A stretch of 64,000 bases of DNA from Macrotrachela quadricornifera (taxonomy: Eukaryota > Rotifera > Eurotatoria > Philodinida > Philodinidae): positions 1 through 64,000 of the forward strand of contig JAJEKB010021738.1 in NCBI GenBank assembly GCA_022393335.1. The letters are read 5' to 3'. The notes under the pieces are model-generated. The model was not told where the DNA came from, did no database searches, and was given only the letters and a program-made list of their open reading frames with translations. Below are positions 36,493 to 49,205 of the stretch, one piece after another. Positions within the stretch are counted from its first letter, which is position 1. Each line of letters starts with the position of its first letter. Both the position numbers and the translations under genes were made by a program.

Positions 36493-39400
36493 TAATTAGA
36501 CCTATATGTAAGAACTTTAGTCAAGACAGTAAATCTGAAACACAATATATATTTTTAAAACAAACATTTTCAAATAAATGAGTATGAATGTAAAGTAAAA
36601 GTGAAGTTCGATCGTTTTCAAAAATATCCAATCTTATCCATACCCACAATAATGACATCCATGTCAAAATAAAATTTTCCATGTGGTTTCAAATCATAAT
36701 AATTATGTTAAATAGGTGTGTAGAAATTATATATGACTACACTCACAATAAAATCTGCTTTAATCACTGATGTTTTGGCAAAATATGTTTAATCATGATT
36801 TCACGTCGATTCTTTTCAAAATCATCAAATTTTCGGCAATTTTCGCCATAAGCGAGGTTTGCTCTTAAGAAGATCGATTGAAAAACTTACAAAAAAATTA
36901 ATGAGAAAACTATGAAGTAGATAATATTATACGTCTTCATTCCCTCTTTTTAACAGAAAAGACTGCAGTGCTCTATCTTATTTCTATCAAAAATTTTTCA
37001 AAAAGTAGTCATTCGTATTTTTTAAATGAGTATTAATACAACGAGCATATATGATAACAAAACAGATGTTATCGAAATTTTATTATTTTGATATTAGTTG
37101 ATATATAACCAGGTAGTACAGAATACTAGATTATTCTTTCTTCTATTAAACTATAAATAGTGACCCAGAAGTCCTGACTCGATTTGTATAATTAATTTTT
37201 TTATATTAAAACACATACTTAAAAATTTAGCCCTATGATAAAAAGATGCAGTAAACGACGCTCTATCTGTTCATAAAATAGGAAATTTTCTTTAGCCTCC
37301 TATATGAAATTAAGATGCGAGGACCACTACTTTTGGATAACCCTAAGTAATATTAGTTTCGATCAAATCATAGGTTTTCTATTCTAAATTCGCTAGATAC
37401 TGTTGAAAAACAGTGAAAAAAGTGTAAAATCACGGGTGGTGAACATTGTTGTTACATTTTTCTGAATTCTTCCTGAAACATTTTCCTTAAAATGTTCGAT
37501 ATGGATTTCGTCGAGTAGAAGACGTTTTAGAAAGTGCACTATTTTTAAGTTTTCCTTCGAATATTTATCATACTAAAAACAGACATAGAATGTAAAAAGT
37601 TTGACGCAAAAATAAGACAAATTTTCAAAAAAATTAATTTTTCAGTATGAAGACATAATTTTTTAGAAAGGAACGTAAGGTGTTTTTATTCATCTTCAGT
37701 TGCTCTTTCGAATAAAACGTTGCCCAAACCAAAAAGACAAAATATGACAGAGATATATGCAAATCACGGAAGATGACTCTTGTGTTCGATTTCATGCGAG
37801 TTCCTCATATTCCAAAGCTCATCGCTGGACCAAATTACATCGCAGAAGTCTAAAATTCTTTTTTATCAGCCATTTGGCACATAAGGAATCTTTTGATGAA
37901 AAAAGAAATATATGCCATATCCAACTATAAAAATCAGATGCTTGACTCTCTCATGCGGTCTTTTTTAATCTCAGAATTGTGCAGAGTTTCCGGGCCAATA
38001 GGATAGAATAATGTTGTTTCTTAAAAAGTGTACACAGATCCACAGATTTAAGCAATTTATTACTTTTGTATGTTCTTGTAATCAAGATGTGTTATTAAAT
38101 TTTTCATGGCGGTATGACCCATTATTTCTGTTTAAATGGTGAATACGATTAAAGTGAAAGGAAAAGAAAATTGCTATAAAAGCAATTATACATTTTACAT
38201 TTATTACTTTTTGGTCTGAATTTATACAATACATAGGTTTGTGCGCGTGTGTACTTTTTTTCATTTCTCTTCAACGACTAGCAAAATTCAACCGTCATTT
38301 GTTAATATTTATTCTAGCATAAAAATAACGAGAGAACGAGAGAGAAATAAATCAATGCGAACGAAAAATACGAAAAATTAACTAGCAACGACGTTAAGTA
38401 AAGGTATGTATGATCGAGTAAATTGTTTCATTACGAGTATTAGTATGAAATAAATACAATACTCTCAAGAAAATAAAGAAACAAAAATAACTGAGCCTTA
38501 TCTTTTTCATCCGTTCTATAAATTGAAGAAGGCTAAATTCCATCAAAGAAAATGCTGAATTCAACGAGCTCTTCCGTTTGGTATAATATGGTTGGGATTT
38601 CAAAATAAAACAATTTTTATAGGGCCGATTTCTCTATCAAGTGTTCCTCGTACTTTCCATACACACGTATCTTGTGGTCTATACTTTCCAAGTTATTATT
38701 ATATATTTGTACATATTTGTTTGTACATGATTAACTCGTAGCTTCTCAAAAGACATACTTTTTAATAAAACTTGGTAATTTAAAAAGGCTATAGCTATTT
38801 AAATGCTTTGATACTTTTTTTGTGTATTTAGTTAGTAACTTAAAATAGATGGTAGTTACATTAAATTATTTGAAACAGTTGCAAAGCATCGATAGAATCG
38901 GTTCTATTCGGAACTTTTCAAGCCGAGTTCAATTTTGGATCGATTCGATTTGGTTCAAAGAAAATGCGAACCAATCCCATTGTCCAACTTTCAATATATG
39001 TTTTAGCTTTTTTATAAGTTTGAATCGGTTCGATTTAGCGTTTCTCGGTATTCCTTCGTTTTTGGTTCGGTTGACTTTGAATTTTCAAAACTTGAATCGA
39101 TTCCATTTCTTGTGCATAGCATATTATTTAACATTCTGATTTTCTTTCATTTATAATTGTCTTGAATTTCATTCAGCAAGATACAAAAAGGGATTAAAGG
39201 AAAAGAAATTATTTCAGATATTTAAGAAGGTAATCCAATATCACCAAGTGTAAGATTTCTCCACCATCTATCTATTAAGTAATATCATGCCACAATAGTG
39301 TTTGTCCTTAGTAAAAGAAGATTGTGTCATACTATAATCAAAACACTCGCTTTCTATCTGAATATTTATTATTAGCACAAAATCTTCGTTTATTATGTTT

Positions 39401-40249
39401 TATACTTAATCAACACTCATTTTGCTACTTATAAATCTCTTATAAACAATTTTCCAACTGAAAGATTGAATCTAAATCACAGGATAAGGAATAAACAAGA
39501 TTTTACATGTAAATTTTATGATTGAATAGTTGTCGATAATATTGATAATTATACAGTTACTAATATATCAATTGGTAAAATAATCATGTTCATTTCGTTC
39601 ACTTTTTTCTATACTTTGCAAAAATCAACACTTTGAAATAAATTTTTGATGAGTTTTAAACATTTATAGAAACGTTTGACACAACGAAAAGCAGTAAGCT
39701 TGAATATCTGACTATTTCAAAAAACTTCTGTTGTGTTCATTGACATAAACCTCTAACTATCTAGACAAACCTGGAGCTTCAACATATTTAAATGGCTTCA
39801 TGAGGTGCATCAGATGACAAAAACATTCGAATTTTCAAATCTTTCCTAGTCTTTCTACCAAATTTTTAAACCTTATTTTAGAGTCATACAGATATTTAGA
39901 AAAAAAACACGTATATATAATTTAATGATTACATTTTGTAAATAACGCAAATTTGTTTCACCATCTCGGTTCATTGAAGAATTAGTAGCATAGAATGAAT
40001 ATTTCAGGAGATTATTCGTTTTATTGGTGGTGTCAATGAAGCATGTACTTTCCATGATTGTAGGAATAAATAGATATTTTTCAGTATTTTGTTTAATGTT
40101 TCGAGTCGCAAAATGTGACATTTTTCTTTGGTTAAAAAAAATCGGAAAACTGGTATAAATAATTGGCAAATAGTATACATAAAAATATTTTCGCTCTCAT
40201 AAAGACCGTTCGATGGCCATGCGAACAATTAGACAGTAATGCAAATCAT
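36493..40249. other. AT-rich region, no supported gene
   Basis: 37158-37275 matches 58976-59085 (GTGACYCAGAAGTCCTGRCT then an ATTTAGCCCTATGATAAAAA block), the shared end of a dispersed element. The other frames in this stretch are short and show no family features. Confidence 0.4.
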
Positions 40250-40650
40250 GAAAAATCTATGGTAATTTGAAATAGCTGGAGGATATTTAGATTGCTGTGA
40301 TAGATTTAAATAGTCATGGGAATGATTAAATAGCCACGCAAATGTTTAAATAGCTATGGTAATTTGAAATAGCTCCAAGATATCTAGATTGCTGCGATAA
40401 TTAAAATAGTGACGTTAATGATTAAATAGCTATGGCAATTTGAAATAGCTGCAAGATATCTAGATTGCTGTGATAAATTTAAATAGTCACGCAAATGATT
40501 AAATAGCTATGGTGAGTTAAAATAGCTGCAAGACTGGTAGATTGCTAGTGTAGAATTAAATAGCTAATGAAAATTTAAATAGCTACAAGATCTTTATATA
40601 GCCGTAATCGAATTAAATAGCTATGACAATGATAAATAGACAGGCTATCT
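40250..40650. repeat. Minisatellite, ~75-100 bp unit
   Basis: About four imperfect units, each with TGGTAATTTGAAATAGCT, an AGATATCTAGATTGCTG block and one or more AAATAGCTA endings. Inside each unit AAATAGCT recurs as a shorter sub-repeat. Confidence 0.75.
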
Positions 40651-41487
40651 AAATGATTCAACACGATTATTTTCTAACGGATTTATTGCTAATTATGTAT
40701 AAAAAAAGAAATTGTATCTCTTTTGAGAACGAGCCGATTCACTATAATATAGATTGCACCATAATGTTCAATATGCACTTTGAATCTACGAATACTGAGC
40801 TAATTAAGTAAAGAGGTTTTCAACAGAATCCCTGTGCAATCGAATTGTAAAACAAATTAAACTCGCTTTCAGTAAATACAACGATGATTCTTGTTGTTCT
40901 TGCGATCCTCTATGCGTCTAGATAAAATAATCTATCATTGTTTATAATAATCAGTAGTAAAGATTTAGATATCTTAGTTCGAAGGTAAATACTGTTTCAG
41001 TAAGGAAATCCATAACTGAATACCGTATGTTTGGCACATGCTGGATGGAAGGATGCCAAAAAGTTTAGGATTCTAGTAGCAGAAAGAAAGATGTGACAGT
41101 CAATATGAAAATATTAACCAAAGATGCATCTGCGAACAAGGATTGCCAGATTTTCTGAATAGTCAGGAAAGTTTCTAAAATTTGAACTCTTTCCTGATTT
41201 TTTTCCAATTTCCGAGGTTTCTTTGTGAAAGTAATTTTCAGCTACATGAAGCATTTGTGGTCAGATTATCGTAGTCAGATGTATACGAAATTATTCAATG
41301 CTGAACTTAAAATGAAAATGAATTTCTATTATTTCTGTGAATAATCTAATAAACGTGTTTTGACTTACATATACTTCTTAGGATAAAGTCGAAAAAATGA
41401 AAAATATGAACAACGATATCAAACCATATGAATTGAACTTATTTTTTATCTTATAGGATCTCTTAATCGAAATAGTATATATGAGAT

Positions 41488-42832
41488 TGGACAGTCTGGC
41501 CACCCAGTCAAACGTGAGAGTCAAATAAACGCGTGTATTTGCAAAAATTTTTTTAAAACTTGCATCGACATGCAAAAAATTTTTAAAATTATCATAGGCA
41601 TGCATTATCATAGGCATGCATTATCATGCAAGTTATATGAAATATTTTCACTTTTCGCATGTAAATACAAAACATAAATACACGCGTGGAGTTGCGTTTT
41701 GTAAGTAACATAGACAGAATCACAAATTTTGAAATTTTTTAATAAAACATGTGAGATTGTGCATGAGATCTACTCATGTAGATACTCGCATGCGCTTCCC
41801 TCGCATGTTCATACAAAACATGTCTTGCATGAAAATGCTAAAACGTTATCTGCATGTACTTGCAAATTAGTGAGATATTCTCTAAAACTTGTATGTTAAC
41901 GAAAAAGAAGTGTATTTATGAAAATTAATACTGAATTGATTCTGCGTTGGCATGCGAAGTTTTCCTACTTTATATTTTACATGCTCCTTCTTGCAAGAAT
42001 CTAGTTTTTCTATCGAAGCGTATTTATCTATTTCCTATAAAATTTGGCACGATTTTCTTATAGCTATATTATATTTAAAAAACTTCACCTTTTAAAATTC
42101 TTTATTACTGTTAGACTCAAATGTGAAAGAAATAAAATCAGACTTTTTTGATCAATTAATTACATTGGTTAAACTGATTTTTTTTAATTTCAAATTAATT
42201 GATTTCAAATTTTAAAAATCGAAAAATTCAAAATATCTGATTCCAGATGGTTCGTCCTTGAATTGATGTTTTGAACAGCAGAGATTAAAAATTTGATGAG
42301 ACATTTTTTTTTATTTTCCTGATAGTTTTGAATAAATTAATTTTTTTGATTAAACTGGTTTATTTATTTAAGATTAATTCTAATCAGAAAAGTCTATTTT
42401 TCTATCTCAGTTAGATTTTATGCACATGTGTATACAGTAGTTATCGGATAATCATTATAAAGTCAATTTTGATTATATCTCCTAATGTAAGTAAATGGTC
42501 GAATGGTACAACAGCTCGTCTTATAAAATAAAGTATGCATGTTCGAATCTTATCTCTGGAAAAAAAGCTTGTGCGTGTTTATGCATGTCCACAACATGTA
42601 CTTCATTTTTGGATCACTATAATATCGTCATGCATGTCCTCGCAAGGGGAAATAGAAAGCGTGTGGATGCGCAAACTTCCATGCATGCACTCGCGAATAT
42701 AGTAAACTCTATGACGCATCCACACGCATGCTATACAATAATGATGTATGCGTGTACACGTAACGATAATATTGCATTTACATGCGTTTTTCAGACTTTT
42801 ACATTTGACTGGGGCGGAGATCCCAACTGTTT
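41488..42832. mobile_element. Possible TIR element with ATGCAT-rich interior
   Basis: Left end CAGTCTGGCCACCCAGTCAA and right end resembling its inverse (TTGACTGGGGCGGAGATCCCAACTG). Between them many GCATGC/CATGCA motifs recur in both orientations. The ends are only loosely inverted and no target duplication was found. The frame at 42495-42863 runs through this repeat and is not convincing. Confidence 0.4.
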
Positions 42833-42842
42833 TTTTTGCTCG

Positions 42843-43130
42843 TACTGCTTCTATAACATATAAGATAAATATGATTTTTTTACCAGTTATAGCACTCGTA
42901 TAGCGCTAATGATCGATCAAGGAATAAGAGGTTTGTATCATGTCCGAAATCGAAACAGTCAAGAGTCTGCAAAAAGTTTTTTCATAAATACCAATAGTTG
43001 TCTGAAGACACTTGACTACTTTGACTTTAGACATGATATACACTGCTTATTCCTTGATCAATCATCAGCACTATACGAGTACTATAACTGGTAAAAAAAT
43101 CATATTTATCTTAAATGTTATAGAAGCAGT
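42843..43130. mobile_element. Foldback palindrome, ~290 bp
   Basis: Left arm from GCTTCTATAACAT through ACCAGTTATAGCACTCGTAT is inverted at 43040-43130 (ATACGAGTACTATAACTGGT ... ATGTTATAGAAGC). Confidence 0.65.
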
Positions 43131-43774
43131 GCAATTAAAAAAGTAATTGAGGCCTCCGGCCACACTAGCCAACCCCATATGTATCTATGATGTTTATTTT
43201 GATATATTCTTTATGAATGAGTTTTGATTCCAACGAGAGAGTCTGACACTAAGTGCCTCTTATGAAATTTTTTGGATACAATGAACAATATTTATATAAC
43301 GCTGCCTTTTTTCATTGGGAAATATCTTCGAAAATAAAGTATCAGTTAATGAGCAAACATTTAGTAGAACATTGAATGGCAGTATGATAACATATAAACC
43401 ACTAGTTTCCAAAAAATTGTCCTTTCTGATTTATTTCTGATTTAGCAAGAAAAACTTCTGATCATTTTTTGATTTGTAAATTTTTGATCTGGTAACCCTG
43501 ATGCGAATCCAACGAATGATTCTTAAAATAAATAGCATATTTGTGACGACAGCAGTGGCGCATCCAAAAGGTGGCAAATAGGCAACTGCCAAATGAAAAT
43601 TTTTAAAGATCATTTTTTCCCAGTAGAACGTCCTGAAAAAGAGGCTCTACTCAATACTCGAAAATTTCTAGATATGCTACTGAACGATAAGTGTTTTTTG
43701 TGTGCATAAGAAAACGTTTTACTTATACATATCCTTGATTCTATCTTTATCTTCTCATTTAATTAGAAAAAAAG

Positions 43775-45412
43775 ATGAAATTACGACAATTAATTGATGG
43801 CATCGATGGTATAATATGTACTAATCCATTGACATTAGAAAAATACTATGAACATTGTATAAATTTAATTACACAATCGCCAAGATATCTTTCAGAAATA
43901 AATGAATTTAGTGGTCATGGTATTATATTTGTTGTGCCAACAATTGATGGAAAAACTGCATCCGAAAAAATATTAGATCAATCAATTATAAATGTTTTAA
44001 CTTCTATTTCATTATCTGCTGTAGTTGTCAACGATTGTCAACTGGTAAATTTATTAGCTTCAGTCACATATCCTGTATTTAAAGTTACTCAAATAAAAAC
44101 AATAAATGAAATATTTGGTGAATTATGCAATCGTTATTACAATTATCCTTCACGTTTCATTCATCATATGATTGGTGTGACAGGTACCAATGGTAAAACA
44201 ACAGTAACACATATGATTGAAAAATGTTTGTCCGATGCTAATTTGACAGTTGGCTTAATAGGTACACTTGGCTATAGATATCACAACCATGAAAATAGTA
44301 TGGATGAATACATCCCTACAGGTTATACAACACCAAATGCTTGGATTATACAAACAATATTGAATGATATGACAAATAAGTATCATATAGAAAACGTTAT
44401 TATGGAAGTTAGCTCTCATGGATTAGCATTCGACCGCATCTATGGTAGTAATTGTGATATAGGAGTTTTTACAAATTTCACGCAAGATCATCTTGGTTTT
44501 CATAAGACAATGGAGAATTACTTACAATCAAAATTACTATTATTTTCAAAATATTTATCGAAATCTTCATCACCCAAAGCTATCATTAATCATGATGATC
44601 CATCGTATGAGCAATTTATCAATGTATGTCCATCAAGTACTGAGATTTATACATATGGTTTATCAAAGAAAAATGAAAATTCATTTGTAGCGTATGATAT
44701 TAAGAATTCTTCTAATGGTGTAAACTATACAATTTTAATACCATCAGGTGAAACACGACGAGTTCATCTAAATGCATTTGGTGTTTTTAATGTTTATAAT
44801 TCCCTTGCTTGTATAGCTGCATGTTTGACAACTTATTCACATCTATTAACATTAGATAATATTATTCAATCGTTAGAAACATTTCAATCTGTTAAAGGAC
44901 GATTTGAATTTATTATAAGGCATAAACCATTTTCAGTTGTAGTGGATTATGCGCATACACCAGATGGATTAGAACAAGTACTCAAAACCGGACGGCAGTT
45001 ATTATCAGAATCGGATGAAAATGGTCTATTGATTGTTGTGTTTGGCTGTAATGGACGTGGTGACCGAACCAAAAGGCCAATACTTGGACATATAGCGGAA
45101 CAACATGCTGATATTACGATAGTAACATCAGAGAGCCCTTATCAAGAGGATCCACAAACAATAATTGACGGCATTTTATCTGGAATTGAAGATAAAACTA
45201 ATAGGAATCGGATCTATGTTGAACTGGATAGAAAAAAAGCGATACATTTAGCAATGAACTTAGCTAATGGCAGAAATGATTTAATAATAATTGCTGGTAA
45301 AGGTCATGAAATAACACTTACACACGGTGATCGTGATATACCATTCAACGAGAAAGAAATTATAGAAAATAAATATAAGGAAATGATGGATAATAACACA
45401 TCATTCATATAA
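43775..45412 (+). CDS. murE: UDP-MurNAc-dipeptide ligase MurE (third-residue adding)
   Basis: 545 residues, one uninterrupted frame, and the only mur gene here on the plus strand. MurE is the cytoplasmic ATP-dependent ligase that adds the third amino acid to UDP-MurNAc-L-Ala-D-Glu. Seen in order: a weakly conserved N-terminal UDP-binding domain (1-130), P-loop GTNGKTT (137-143), EVSSHGL (211-217), FTNFTQDHLGFH (232-243), the lysine normally carbamylated (K253), GRFE (375-378), DYAHTPDGLE (391-400), GCNGRGDRTKRP (425-436) and GKGHE (508-512). All ATP-binding elements are kept. The residue-selecting DNPR motif of meso-diaminopimelate enzymes is ESPY (453-456), so the third residue may not be mDAP. 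The start at 43775 is preceded by an AAAAAAAG context and an upstream TTAATTAG that could be a splice acceptor, so a longer 5' exon is possible. Confidence 0.93.
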   Translation: MKLRQLIDGIDGIICTNPLTLEKYYEHCINLITQSPRYLSEINEFSGHGIIFVVPTIDGKTASEKILDQSIINVLTSISLSAVVVNDCQLVNLLASVTYPVFKVTQIKTINEIFGELCNRYYNYPSRFIHHMIGVTGTNGKTTVTHMIEKCLSDANLTVGLIGTLGYRYHNHENSMDEYIPTGYTTPNAWIIQTILNDMTNKYHIENVIMEVSSHGLAFDRIYGSNCDIGVFTNFTQDHLGFHKTMENYLQSKLLLFSKYLSKSSSPKAIINHDDPSYEQFINVCPSSTEIYTYGLSKKNENSFVAYDIKNSSNGVNYTILIPSGETRRVHLNAFGVFNVYNSLACIAACLTTYSHLLTLDNIIQSLETFQSVKGRFEFIIRHKPFSVVVDYAHTPDGLEQVLKTGRQLLSESDENGLLIVVFGCNGRGDRTKRPILGHIAEQHADITIVTSESPYQEDPQTIIDGILSGIEDKTNRNRIYVELDRKKAIHLAMNLANGRNDLIIIAGKGHEITLTHGDRDIPFNEKEIIENKYKEMMDNNTSFI

Positions 45413-45949
45413 GTTAAATTATTGGATGGAATATTTTATGCTATGGAATTACTTATTGAAAAATACTCTAGTTATTTAATAATATATGCGATTAGCTGAT
45501 CTTTTTTTGTATCGCAGACTTTATATACTCAGATGTAATCAACTATTTCAAACTGTGTAAATCTTTTGCTAAAATCATTTTTCGTGTACTTAAGACACTA
45601 AAGAAAAGGCCAAGAGTTTTTTGCTGTCAAACGTTTTATTCGACATAGCCTTAAGAAAATTATTCTAGAACAAATGAGCATATGATTTAAATCCAATTGA
45701 AACGAAAAAGAAGCGAATCTGTATTTTGTTTATCTAAATGTCATTCGGATGCTATTGGTAGTCAAGATAGCCCAAAAGTTCTAATGAGATATCACATAAG
45801 AATAAAAGAAAAAAGCACATATAAAGATATTTTTTGTTTTCATTTCTTCCCTCGTCAATACAATGGTAATACCTGCCTTTCTTCCTTTATTCTCTCTTAA
45901 ATCATATACATACCTTGTGTGAATATCTGTTTATTAAGTAGTGGTGATA
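45413..45949. other. murE 3' flank, no gene seen
   Basis: Non-coding. The short frame at 45697-45900 has no recognisable content. Confidence 0.4.
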
Positions 45950-47660
45950 ATGAACGAAGACTCATCATTCCTTTCATCTTCGAAACCAGGCTTTCAAATA
46001 CGTGGTGCACATATGAGGTTGAGAAATAAGACCAACAATCAAATTGAAATCAATTCTCAATTGATCTATCGGCAAGTAGCTATACCAAATAATGATGTAT
46101 CAAATCAATAGATGGCATCATCGTCTCGACATAATTTTCCTTCAATCACTCTCGAGTTTATCGACAAGTATCACAAATGCGATCGAAAATTGATAGAAGA
46201 GTTAATAAAAGAATGAAAACATAAAAACAACAAAGACATGAACATTATAGGAAGATTCGGATATAGAGAAGTATTGGTTATTTTTACCCATGACTTGCCA
46301 TCATTCGATGATTTAGTCACCAAATCTCAGTAGCCAGAGAAACTAACCAGAAAATTTCTCTAGGTGATCAAATCCTTTAGGTCCCATCCTTTAGCGATAG
46401 TTAGACTTCAATGAGATATGCAAAATTTCAAGAAGATATGTGCGCTCGCGCCTCGATTTCAGAGATATCAAATTTTCAAGATCCATACAAAAAGGAATCG
46501 AAATGAAAAATGATCGTTTTTGGAGATCAGCAGAGTATTCAGGTGGAAATTTTTGAAAGCTTCGCACACTGCTCGTGGTAACTTGTTCTGGATTAAAATT
46601 TAGATCACATCTTATTAGTACCACTTCTATTGGCTGTTCATCGGCTGACAGAACACCCAAAACTCTTCATTTCATACCTGATATCGTTATTCGCCATAAA
46701 AAAATGAGTGATGGAAGCGAATGATACACTATCGATTATCTTTTCGTTTTTTTCGGTAGCATACTCTTGTTCTTTGTTTACGTTTCCCTAGTTGCTTTCT
46801 CCCCTTGCTCTCCCTTTCATGTCGGATTCGTGTCATGAAGTCGTTTTTCTCTTCAGTCGATTGTAGACGGTATACAAGCGATGTACAAGCAAGCAGCCGA
46901 TATCAGTTTTTCTCATATTTATTTTAAAATGATCAAACCAAGAAATGTTGTGAAGATTTTCGTTGATTGAGCATCGAACTTATTGTCTTCTATCGTGACA
47001 AACACCTTAACCGCCACCACTACTATCATAAACCGCAAATATGAAGTAGCCGAACTGTTGTGGGGTGGACTGGAATCGATTACCAACAGTCACTCCCATA
47101 CCTTTGAAGTCGAAATAGCTCTCAATCATAAGTTAGTCGACGACGAATTGATCAATGATGTCGAGTGCGAAGATACAGCTGAAGACACATTGGACCCCAA
47201 CTGAAATAATGAGGATGAAGATGAACAAGAGGGCTGTTTACGAGTTCCAGACTTCCCGTTTTTCAAGAATTGTTGGTTTCTTCAAAATTAATTAAAATCA
47301 AGCATACTAAAGTTATTTGTTCTTCATAGATTGTGACGAAGCCGCAAGCAGAAAATCAGGAGACGATCAGAACTTCAACCTATCAGTTCATAGCTGATGT
47401 TCGCCCCAATATGAAGACAGCGAAGTTATTAACACAGATCAAAGTGGAATTCAGCTCGAATTATACTCTACTCGAACATTAAATCGTAAAGGAGAGAAAT
47501 ATATAATTGGACCTGTTTGCTCTAAAAACGTTACCACTCACGATTATACAGTGCAGCTAACAATCACACGCGATGGTCATCTCTTCTTGCCACTGTACGT
47601 TTGTTTGAGGGAGCCTAAAGTCCACCTGAGCAAGAATATTCACTCGCATATTTGTTCATC
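45950..47660 (+). pseudogene. Decayed DDE transposase
   Basis: The clearest block is 47419-47660, in one frame: VINTDQSGIQLELYS, then a TRTLNRKGEK segment, and later TTHDYTVQLTITRDGHLFLP and LYVCLREPK. This is the DDE-superfamily endonuclease domain seen in eukaryotic transposases (NTDQSG holds the first catalytic Asp). Upstream, 46983-47204 and 47337-47480 are open in other frames, and a 53-residue frame beginning at 45950 may be the original N-terminus. Frame changes and stops show it is broken, or less likely that unrecognised introns are present. It sits between murE and murL and is not part of that pathway. Confidence 0.6.
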
Positions 47661-47819
47661 TTTTTACCTATATGTTTTTCTTAAGATGAAATTCGAAACC
47701 TATTTTTCGATCATTTTAAAGGTTAGAAGATTTTTTTTATTCGAAAGTTCTTTACTCCTACGAAAAATATGTTTTATGATCAGCAATAATATTTCAATCA
47801 GTATATTTTGACTCTCAAT

Positions 47820-47825
47820 TTTATT
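47820..47825 (-). promoter_or_regulatory. Polyadenylation signal AATAAA for murL
   Basis: AATAAA on the minus strand about 18 bases past the murL stop codon. Such hexamers are common by chance in AT-rich DNA, but the position is right for a very short 3' UTR. Confidence 0.4.
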
Positions 47826-47843
47826 TTTCTCGTGCCATCATCT

Positions 47844-49205
47844 TCAATAAATATTGCATTTTAATATACGCTCGAACTCTTCAGTTACGAAATGTTCCTC
47901 GAGAAAATCTTCTGGTATGAGAATCGACCATATTTCAGATCCTAGCAAATTATAGAAGTAATTGAGTAAATACGGACGTTCATCAGGATAATGGACTAAA
48001 GTCATTTTCAAAGCAGCTTTTATTTCAACGACAGTGCCAACACATTCAAATGGTTTGCTATTCTGCAATCCAATTAATTGATCAAATTCTGTTTTGAGTG
48101 TAGGCTTATCTAGTAAATTTTCACCGAAAATCTCTTCCAATTGTTTTGGAACAATGAAAGGTGAAAGAATAATGAAAGTAAATAAACATTTTGAACATTG
48201 ACGACACCAAGTATCATTTTTGCTGCCAACATTACAACTTTTGAATACCAAAAAGTATTTCGGTTGTCGAGCAAATAATTTCGCAATAGTTAATTCATGT
48301 AGTGGTCTGAGGAAACTAAAATAATTAAAATCTGGTGATATGTATTGATCGACATAGGAACGAAAATCTCGTTCAAATTCGATTGATTTTGAATATTGAT
48401 GATTGACATTTGAATTCTTAATTGTTGATTCATTCGCACTGGATTCATTTGATAGAGCGATGTGCTTAGTTTTTGTTCCAGCTGAAATAACGAGCGTAAC
48501 AAATGCAAGCATTGCTGAAAATGGCGTGTGCCCATTTAAGAAACCTTGTTCATTAAGTCTGAGCAACTGTGGATCTAATGCTCTATGAATTTCCACTATA
48601 TCCACCCGTGTAAAACCTGCGGTTTGTGCACTCTCCAATGTGGCTTGACGAGGATTAATAATCATCGGAATTTTATGTGGAGAATAGTTTTTCAAAAGTT
48701 CTAATGTAACTATAGAGTCTTTACCCCCTCCAATGGGTACAAGAATACTATTGTTTAGTGTATAACGTCGAATAGGTAATGAATTTTTTCCTATAGAAAT
48801 TATTTCCATAAAACTACTAAAAGTGACATCGTCGATACCGTTACGATAGAAAAATTCACCTAATCCATTAAAGTATAACTTTTTCCACCAATGTCTTTGT
48901 TCAATGCTTAAAAAATGTGGTTTGATATAGACCGTTGGAGAGCAGGTTGCTTTCCAATAACTAATCAATTCAATCATACCAATATGAAAAATTAGATTAT
49001 CAAGTTCTGGTCCACGTAATTCTTGAAAGTAATAGAATGCTCGCATTGGAATGTTCAGCTTAGTTATAAAGAAAAACTCATCAGAAATATTAAAATAAAA
49101 GTGTAAAATCAGCGCATCTTGATTAATTTGATAGTTATAATGATCATAGCTGAAAAAAGGATAACGACATCTCAATACACCATATTTGGCTTTGCTTGTT
49201 TGCAT
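47844..49205 (-). CDS. murL: UDP-MurNAc-L-Ala-L-Glu epimerase MurL
   Basis: 453 residues, single frame. MurL inverts the terminal L-Glu of UDP-MurNAc-L-Ala-L-Glu to D-Glu in an ATP-dependent reaction, and was described in Xanthomonas together with an L-Glu-adding MurD2. Seen here: an N-terminal domain (1-150), PP-loop VPIGGGKDS (156-164), NPRQATLESAQTAGF (184-198), NGHTPFSAMLAF (224-235), SNESSAN (252-258) with VNHQYSKS (267-274), FSFLRPLHELTIAKLF (296-311), a cysteine set C324, C334, C337, C340 (SCN then WCRQCSKC) suggesting a metal site, and KPFECVGTVVE (384-394). Length matches the family. An AATAAA polyadenylation hexamer lies about 20 bases after the TGA stop, fitting eukaryotic expression. 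Identification is from remembered family motifs; confidence is high because many motifs agree in order. Confidence 0.9.
   Translation of the reverse strand: MQTSKAKYGVLRCRYPFFSYDHYNYQINQDALILHFYFNISDEFFFITKLNIPMRAFYYFQELRGPELDNLIFHIGMIELISYWKATCSPTVYIKPHFLSIEQRHWWKKLYFNGLGEFFYRNGIDDVTFSSFMEIISIGKNSLPIRRYTLNNSILVPIGGGKDSIVTLELLKNYSPHKIPMIINPRQATLESAQTAGFTRVDIVEIHRALDPQLLRLNEQGFLNGHTPFSAMLAFVTLVISAGTKTKHIALSNESSANESTIKNSNVNHQYSKSIEFERDFRSYVDQYISPDFNYFSFLRPLHELTIAKLFARQPKYFLVFKSCNVGSKNDTWCRQCSKCLFTFIILSPFIVPKQLEEIFGENLLDKPTLKTEFDQLIGLQNSKPFECVGTVVEIKAALKMTLVHYPDERPYLLNYFYNLLGSEIWSILIPEDFLEEHFVTEEFERILKCNIY

Noticed and set aside
42495..42863. 122-residue plus-strand frame
   Set aside because: Runs through ATGCAT-rich repeat sequence with no domain; likely chance.
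46391..46660. 89-residue minus-strand frame
   Set aside because: No recognisable motif and located in transposon-derived sequence.
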